Assembly (NCBI GenBank): GCA_029261435.1
Contig: JAJDBI010000016.1
Location: forward strand, 1 to 12,422
Source of the DNA: Nitrospinaceae bacterium
GTDB lineage: Bacteria > Nitrospinota > Nitrospinia > Nitrospinales > VA-1
Length of the DNA stretch: 12,422 nt
Direction of reading: 5' to 3'
Both the position numbers and the translations under genes were made by a program. Of the stretch, positions 10,101 to 12,422 are shown one piece after another (the first letter of the stretch is position 1; the number at the start of each line of letters is the position of its first letter). The notes under the pieces were generated by a model. It made no database searches and had not been told where the DNA came from. It saw only the letters and a program-made list of their open reading frames with translations.

Positions 10101-10113
10101 ACTTTCCAAATAA
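4135..10113 (+). CDS. Rhs/YD-repeat polymorphic toxin with ADP-ribosyltransferase tip
   Basis: This 1992-residue protein is a contact-dependent or secreted toxin in which a YD-repeat shell encloses a C-terminal enzyme. Residues 1-222 are unrecognised, acidic and partly disordered (Pro run at 148-151), without PAAR, signal peptide or membrane helices. DPVDLFSGSHY at 223 opens a DUF6531-like segment. YD repeats run from about 550 to 1530 (for example Y553, Y984, Y1471). The core closes with IYDPRTGEFLQRD (1625-1637) and DPTGL (1660-1664), the family's conserved end before the variable tip. The tip has a hydrophobic pre-toxin stretch (1693-1726). It then shows YRGD with R1827, FVSVT with S1876, and E1923-x-E1925 followed four residues later by GG, the spacing of the cholera/LT EQE loop. 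The target would be modified using NAD+. ATG 4135 is the first start after an in-frame stop at 4117, with a poor ribosome site. Rhs assignment is certain; enzyme class is strong inference from motifs. Confidence 0.93.
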   Translation: MAAPYTFNFYEPVEFSWTDQQNQTHQVKAENGTQKTIGNACDALAFLSASTGDGKINLTGSSGAVVTEIKTACLSKRLDDIGMSIDDVIEQFDAQNEEADEATVPPESNFLETPGENGNNDFPASGEETPETLNSPDPKSTSEVGRVPPPPGQSDGRSLAEQYYDPNSHLEQFDIADNLVNQGLPLDEVEEKVKEVIQNQPPKRKPHPEFGLDDNENPVTDADPVDLFSGSHYINTVDITIPSRGFPLTFRRIYRSRTVYFGPFGYNWDHSYNVYLRLLVDGSVAIWTGKLSEQIYRLQENGTTYNSPVGVFQKLERFTQTPLGGERYVLTDIDGNRKIFERLDGWPYGDRLPLVALEDAFANRHTLTYTPEGLLDRVTDHVGRFLQFSYGSCNLLETIHDHTGRTWRYQHAMEVEHLIAVIFPATSDTPEGITIGYEYDIHRHHPALHHNLVRVIDGEGRTVVYNTYGNDPGTEQFGRIVCQDFGNSRVLFKKTDLQYIPRIPNAINHPARRVEVVTNGHLKVYTFNYRGNLIDERYRLVTDKSYRLFAKAYRYDKQGNLIEQREPNGLGLLSWFDHTNDDPRARRNLLRVTMAAPLHAPAPGRDLLRATYENRYHRIKTMKDEAGQTTKYFYDYEETAEDFGQIVRIQKPEATLPDGSSQICEETIQRNQFGQTVKITDGEGNVTINEYYPSGANTGYRKQTVKDPAGLQLATEFSYDIWGNITQVKPGPTSPVILEYNELHQLLTIQSPAINGVLSIRRYFYDRSGYVVREETPRGDFDDGVIQEDYLVNEFKYDAFGRMTLTTQGANTSQKNSWKFEYTPSNRVQKINDPLNRETRFCYDERDQLLEQHISVGDGQERKWRNIYDRNGNLMHAYTPDELRITYKYDGWERIIHTLMPEKNGLRTDFHYTYGQRNQLEHMQVNGIPQPGHPPQVLYETHITYDELKRPVQRSLPSGVITLNWNCNDQMQVQKDALGNSMKYEYDSLGRLFKITDPLDNQTIRYYDSSNNISRVEEREMKWDGSGHETFSNTYFYDARQRLEKITSPLDNFTKLEYDNRDLPVSVSNSLNHKTEYEYNLDGINNLTRAYVGQPTEPIVYRWETDSVGRFIYYEDSSGAKTDFIYNGFDEMEKTVYPNGSEHRWHYTPGGRLQKEFLPSGTRIDYALAENGAVEKTSFVPAPGVAPILPIEYQQDGLGRTVSLIQGGHTLSYAYDTIGRVIEETNGGLSVNYEYDDIGGRMFLIYPDQRKDRVEFDALGRIQSIHLEEAGAANLTGNSIAPNTQLIHFQYSGKGRLVRRNLMNNTRTHFGYDSSRQLHTIRYEKTDGTVLSDINYIYDASGRRRLAMSNHLPQKNNWYAYDQKSRLLRHIEGFDANFSFPPATQQQADSILSTLGIPTGERDEKFSLNSPDTRDQVSLSLPSGLETSIYSQNNLHQTSDIQINHTNGSNETVSFLYDGDGRRLQDGKHRYKYDALGRLVEIRSKSDGKLLLRQKYDPIGRVIERSGDSYPKESYSYSGSRAIQENNAAGNPSLQRVIGLIDADIILESSNDNHWLHADDRFSRLVVTNDAGNILERHHYGPFGEATTWMPDGLVLKPPQNILTVPVFAGHFQIPGSLFDAKARIYDPRTGEFLQRDMEGYIDSPNLYSYVAHNPINSVDPTGLYLESAWDAFSLSMGLYSLKHNIDNGNTIGAVLDGLGIVVDVAALALPIVPGGAGAALKAFRAGNALDPLIFYRYGSEFLEAAQFVEKGRQLERGIRTAQAANGLVNVGQGVYNAYDQAGKGNIGSAMLNASIALLGARGLATRGPVATGHKTMGGDELVTRYRGDNINPNNPLTQLGSGNAPQAGNIFTDFLGRINHSLDSGSIPHPRPFVSVTKLYQVAEGFAGAAGDVFKFQVRRKDLLSTPSPFHLFPKAQANQFEAEELVRGGTKIFNIEKFIKPTFDDHLEHVVTIFERGSIYAGLAGIIIPNFGGGEETKASEPENLAQLSK

Positions 10114-10185
10114 CGATGCTCCCAGCCGAGTCTCAACCCAATGGAATGTTCTTCTAAATACAGTGAAACACCTCCTGAACACTGA

Positions 10186-10455
10186 CAAAAAAATTTCAAA
10201 CCAACAGAATTCCACTCTCAATGTGGCTTTTCTCCAATTAGCACAAGGACAAGTAGAAAAGGGAACTTTAAAACTGCTTTCGGACTAAATGATACCTATG
10301 TCGTAATAGACAAACCGTTTTCCGGTGGTCATATTACCCGAACTTATGGAAACAAACCGGTTCCTTGTATTCAAATAGAAATGAGTCGTGTCTTATACTT
10401 GGAGCAACCGTGGTTTAATAAGAATACTTTGAAGGTTAGCCCATCTCGAATTTGA
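10186..10455 (+). pseudogene. C-terminal fragment of N-formylglutamate amidohydrolase
   Basis: This open frame, in the same register as rhs but after two stops (10111-10113 and 10183-10185), ends in a stretch that reads like the end of the N-formylglutamate amidohydrolase family (FGase; HutG of the histidine-degradation variant). That stretch contains FGLNDTYVVIDKPFSGGHIT, then RTYGN, then a conserved-looking IQIEMSRVLYLEQ. Recognisable similarity covers only about 10267-10440, some 60 residues, while the family is usually around 250-300 residues. The catalytic N-terminal part is absent, and the upstream part of this frame matches nothing. There is no start codon with a ribosome site. It is a remnant, perhaps left when rhs or the whole cargo was inserted or its tip exchanged. 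The family match is from memory of the motif pattern. Confidence 0.6.
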
Positions 10456-10514
10456 GCTAAGACAAAATTTCAGAAAAGCTTTAAAATTGTTTTATTAAGA
10501 AAGTGTCAGTTTTT

Positions 10515-11204
10515 TTAATTCTTCTGTCCGATCCAAACAACCTCTCCTACTATTTTTATTGCATCTGTTTTTTGGATTATTAGTGGTTCATATTTTGGAT
10601 TATCACTTTTGATTTTTATCTGCCCATTCCATAAATCTTGAATACGTTTTACTATTAGTTCACCATCTCTATTGATCACATAAATTGAATCGTTTTTTAT
10701 TTGGTTTACTTTTGTGTTCACGAGAAGTAACGCCCCCGCATTAAAAGTTGGATTCATCGAGTCACCAACGGCTTGAATCAGTACTATTTGATTGGGATCG
10801 ATTCCTAATTCATGCCTTATCCAATTTTCTTGAAAAGCTAAATGACTCACTATTTGCTCACTATGGATTAGTGAACCTTGCCCCGCCGAAACCTGGACAT
10901 CATAGTTAGGGACAAATACATACCCTTCTTGGTCACTGGATTGCTCTTGCTCGGTAGGGATTGTGCCACTTCTTATTGGCCGTATTTTTGGTTGTGCTGC
11001 TGACGATTGGTTCGTAAGGATTTCATTTATATCCATGTTCTCGCGCAAACAATACGTGACTATTTCTTGATAGGGAAATTTGTTCCGCCTTTGCCTGTTG
11101 AAAATAGAATTTCTAGTTGTACCGATTAACTCATACACCTTTTCTTTTGTTTTAATTCCTTTCATCTTCTGAATCTTTTCAATCACTTCCGATATAGTAT
11201 TCAT
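10515..11204 (-). CDS. CI/LexA-type repressor with S24 self-cleavage domain
   Basis: The 229-residue protein should bind operators as a dimer, keep the element silent, and cleave itself when RecA filaments form after DNA damage. Residues 5-63 look like the helix-turn-helix of bacteriophage CI repressors (PF07022-like), with the recognition region near TTRNSIFNRQRR (29-40). A Gln/Ser/Pro-rich linker (65-92) leads to the S24 domain. The predicted cleavage site is A107-G108 in VSAGQGS. The nucleophile is S149 in GDSMNP, and the general base is K186 in LIVKRI, 37 residues later as in LexA. All catalytic residues are present, so the repressor should be inducible. TAGGGG, four bases before the start, is the ribosome site. 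It is transcribed divergently from the integrase, the usual lysogeny-switch layout, and may regulate its own promoter and the rightward one. Confidence 0.88.
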   Translation of the reverse strand: MNTISEVIEKIQKMKGIKTKEKVYELIGTTRNSIFNRQRRNKFPYQEIVTYCLRENMDINEILTNQSSAAQPKIRPIRSGTIPTEQEQSSDQEGYVFVPNYDVQVSAGQGSLIHSEQIVSHLAFQENWIRHELGIDPNQIVLIQAVGDSMNPTFNAGALLLVNTKVNQIKNDSIYVINRDGELIVKRIQDLWNGQIKIKSDNPKYEPLIIQKTDAIKIVGEVVWIGQKN

Positions 11205-11220
11205 ATTACCCCTATTTTTC

Positions 11221-11249
11221 TTGACATTCGATCATGTTTCGTTTATATT
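11221..11249 (+). promoter_or_regulatory. Near-consensus rightward sigma-70 promoter with possible operator
   Basis: TTGACA (11221-11226), 17 bases, then TATATT (11244-11249): a perfect -35 and a good -10 at ideal spacing. The start would be near 11256. An inverted repeat, ACAT-N6-ATGT (11224-11237), overlaps the -35 box and is a plausible binding site for the adjacent repressor, whose own gene starts at 11204 in the other direction. Whether the CI-like protein binds here is inference. Confidence 0.55.
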
Positions 11250-11312
11250 ATTAAAGTAATTGTACACGATATGGGTGCTAGGACGCAAAGTTTAATTTTT
11301 TGATTTCCTGAC

Positions 11313-11347
11313 AACGGATAAGAGAAGCTTTTTAATCCGTTTTTTTA
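11313..11347 (+). terminator. Intrinsic terminator in the integrase leader
   Basis: AACGGAT (11313-11319) pairs with ATCCGTT (11335-11341). Inside it, after one A-A mismatch, AGAGA pairs with TTTTT through A-U and G-U pairs around an AGC loop. A run of seven T (11340-11346) follows. This is the strongest terminator-like structure in the window. It stands between the promoter at 11221-11249 and the integrase start, so most transcripts from that promoter should stop after about 90 bases unless read-through occurs. Confidence 0.55.
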
Positions 11348-11486
11348 TGGCTCTAGTTTTCGCTTTTCATTCGTGTTTTTATTTTATATCGGTTTTAGGA
11401 AATAGGCAATGCAGGTTTCAAATAAAAACCAAAGTGGTATAGAATCCATGCCCGAAGGGGTTACTTGGTCTAAGGAGGATATACAA

Positions 11487-12353
11487 ATGCCAAGTAACCG
11501 TACTAAGTGGCTATTGGATCAACTGAAGGTTGAATTTGAAAGGGGTGCCTATAGAAAAAATATGAAGATTGAAACGCTTTTGAAGAAGCTAAAACTGGAA
11601 GGGTTATCGGAAAGGGATGAGTACATTTTCAGAATTCATATTAAACCTAGATTCGGAAAACTTACCCTTAAAGATGCAGTTGAACGCTCAAGGGAATATG
11701 TAGAAGAAATTGCCAGTACAAAAGTAAAATCAACGGCAAAAAAAGAACTTCGGCTGTTCCAACGGCTCATTCAATTGGGTGACCCTTCCTATGTGCTTCC
11801 AAAGGTGAAGTTTGCAAAACCCGGCAAGAAGTTTCATGCCAGTCAAAGTCTCGAAATAGAAGAAATCCTTGATGTGGTTGATGGGCGAGTGTTTGAACCC
11901 TACCGCCTACCTTGCAAGGTTGCTCTCTATACGGGGATGCGCCGGGGAAATGTTCTTGGATTACGGGTTAAAGATGTTGACCGGAAAAGAAAGGAAGTCC
12001 GGTTTATTTTGAATAAATCTGCCAAAGAAATGCTTGTTCCTATTTCTAATAAACTGGCAGGAATATTCGCTCAAATCCCGTGGCCCATAGATGAGGAAAA
12101 ACTTTTGTTCCCCGACATATCCGAAAAGGCTTTGACAGTCTGTGTAAGTCGGGCATTCACAAGAGCAGGATATCCGTGGTTCTCGTTCCACAAACTACGG
12201 CATACTGCGGCTTGCTATTTACTTGAACAAGGAGTTGAGTTAGCAACCATTGCGGAATTACTTGGGCATTCATCTATCAAGGTAACGATGGATTTTTATG
12301 CACGGGTAAAACCGGAAGCGTTGCGAAAAGCGGTAGGGATGTTCGATGTTTGA
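11487..12353 (+). CDS. int: Tyrosine recombinase / phage-type integrase
   Basis: This enzyme catalyses site-specific insertion and excision of the element through a phosphotyrosine intermediate. The N-terminal SAM-like DNA-binding half (about 1-110) precedes the catalytic domain. All six catalytic positions can be assigned for the 288-residue form: R152 in TGMRRG, K177 in the beta hairpin NKSAKE, H235 and R238 in HKLRHT, H261 in LGHSS, and Y271 in MDFYARV. I chose ATG 11487 because AAGGAGG at 11472-11478 lies eight bases ahead, an ideal ribosome site. An in-frame ATG at 11409 with AGGA (11397-11400) would add 26 residues and cannot be excluded. The gene reads away from the repressor toward the window edge, and its attachment site is expected within a few hundred bases of its end. 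It appears intact and active. Confidence 0.92.
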   Translation: MPSNRTKWLLDQLKVEFERGAYRKNMKIETLLKKLKLEGLSERDEYIFRIHIKPRFGKLTLKDAVERSREYVEEIASTKVKSTAKKELRLFQRLIQLGDPSYVLPKVKFAKPGKKFHASQSLEIEEILDVVDGRVFEPYRLPCKVALYTGMRRGNVLGLRVKDVDRKRKEVRFILNKSAKEMLVPISNKLAGIFAQIPWPIDEEKLLFPDISEKALTVCVSRAFTRAGYPWFSFHKLRHTAACYLLEQGVELATIAELLGHSSIKVTMDFYARVKPEALRKAVGMFDV

Positions 12354-12399
12354 ACCCCTTTTAAACCGCCAATAATATGACTAGGCTGTAAACTATTGA

Positions 12400-12422
12400 A
12401 TTTAAGTAGCCCCAAGGGGAAT
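12400..12422 (-). tRNA. Possible 3' end of a tRNA, cut by the window edge (attachment site candidate)
   Basis: Read on the minus strand the last bases are ATTCCCCT TGGGGCT A. Taken as tRNA positions 58-65, 66-72 and 73, they fit the expected A58, pyrimidine 60, C61 and discriminator A73, and would imply a 5' acceptor strand like AGCCCCA. CCA is not encoded. Only about 16 tRNA bases would be visible, and the palindrome-like CCCCAAGGGG could account for the pattern by itself. The reason to list it is its place about 50 bases past an integrase gene, where a tRNA attachment site is common. Confidence 0.15.

Noticed and set aside
10052..10288. 78-residue plus-strand frame overlapping the rhs 3' end, considered as an immunity gene
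   Set aside because: Its start is a TTG inside rhs without a ribosome site, no in-frame ATG follows, and the product resembles no immunity family I know. The first 20 codons are a shadow of rhs.
11065..11072. Exact TCTTGATA, the pC194-type nick sequence, inside the repressor gene
   Set aside because: It lies within a coding sequence, far from rep and without an adjacent hairpin. An 8-mer has a fair chance of appearing once in this much DNA, and its presence also weakens the case for the left-edge site.
11271..11303. Ten-residue leader peptide frame in the putative small RNA ahead of int
   Set aside because: It has no ribosome site and no run of regulatory codons to suggest a peptide attenuator.
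1..12422. CRISPR arrays, insertion sequences, rRNA genes, complete tRNAs
   Set aside because: I saw no regularly spaced repeats, no transposase frames or terminal inverted repeats, and no complete structural RNA.

Overview
The window reads as an integrated mobile element from an unidentified, probably Gram-negative bacterium of middling G+C. I cannot name the host. A replication module lies at the left and a control and integration module at the right. Between them sits a large Rhs-type polymorphic toxin locus, visibly less AT-rich than the flanks and therefore probably cargo of different origin.

Left module (1 to about 1475): a 359-residue rolling-circle Rep of the HUH class follows a hairpin and a CTTGATA motif that together resemble a double-strand origin. 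After it comes a 76-residue protein that is probably a single-strand DNA binding protein. Positions 1473-2104 hold no convincing gene, but do hold tandem hairpins and a good promoter candidate for the next operon.

Cargo (2105 to about 10455): a 635-residue protein of unrecognised family is followed, 122 bases on, by a 1992-residue Rhs/YD-repeat protein. The Rhs protein has a DUF6531-like entry, a long YD-repeat shell ending in DPTGL, and a C-terminal tip with the Arg / Ser-x-Thr / Glu-x-Glu signature of cholera and heat-labile enterotoxin type ADP-ribosyltransferases. I recognise no VgrG, PAAR, Eag chaperone or immunity gene. The 635-residue protein is therefore the obvious candidate delivery or assembly partner. 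After rhs comes a fragment matching only the C-terminal end of N-formylglutamate amidohydrolase, a sign of decay or rearrangement.

Right module (10515-12422): a leftward CI/LexA-type self-cleaving repressor diverges from a rightward tyrosine recombinase. Their shared intergenic region carries a near-consensus sigma-70 promoter reading rightward and, about 90 bases on, an intrinsic terminator. This predicts either a short untranslated RNA or attenuation of the integrase. The last bases of the window could be the 3' end of a tRNA on the minus strand, the usual kind of target for such an integrase, but the window stops before this can be proved.

Together: Rep and the single-strand binding protein would replicate the excised circle, the repressor would keep the element quiet until DNA damage, the integrase would move it, and the Rhs pair would be an antagonism cargo. 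No phage coat, assembly ATPase or conjugation gene is visible, so the element is a plasmid-like or phage-satellite-like integrated form, or part of a longer element running past the left edge.
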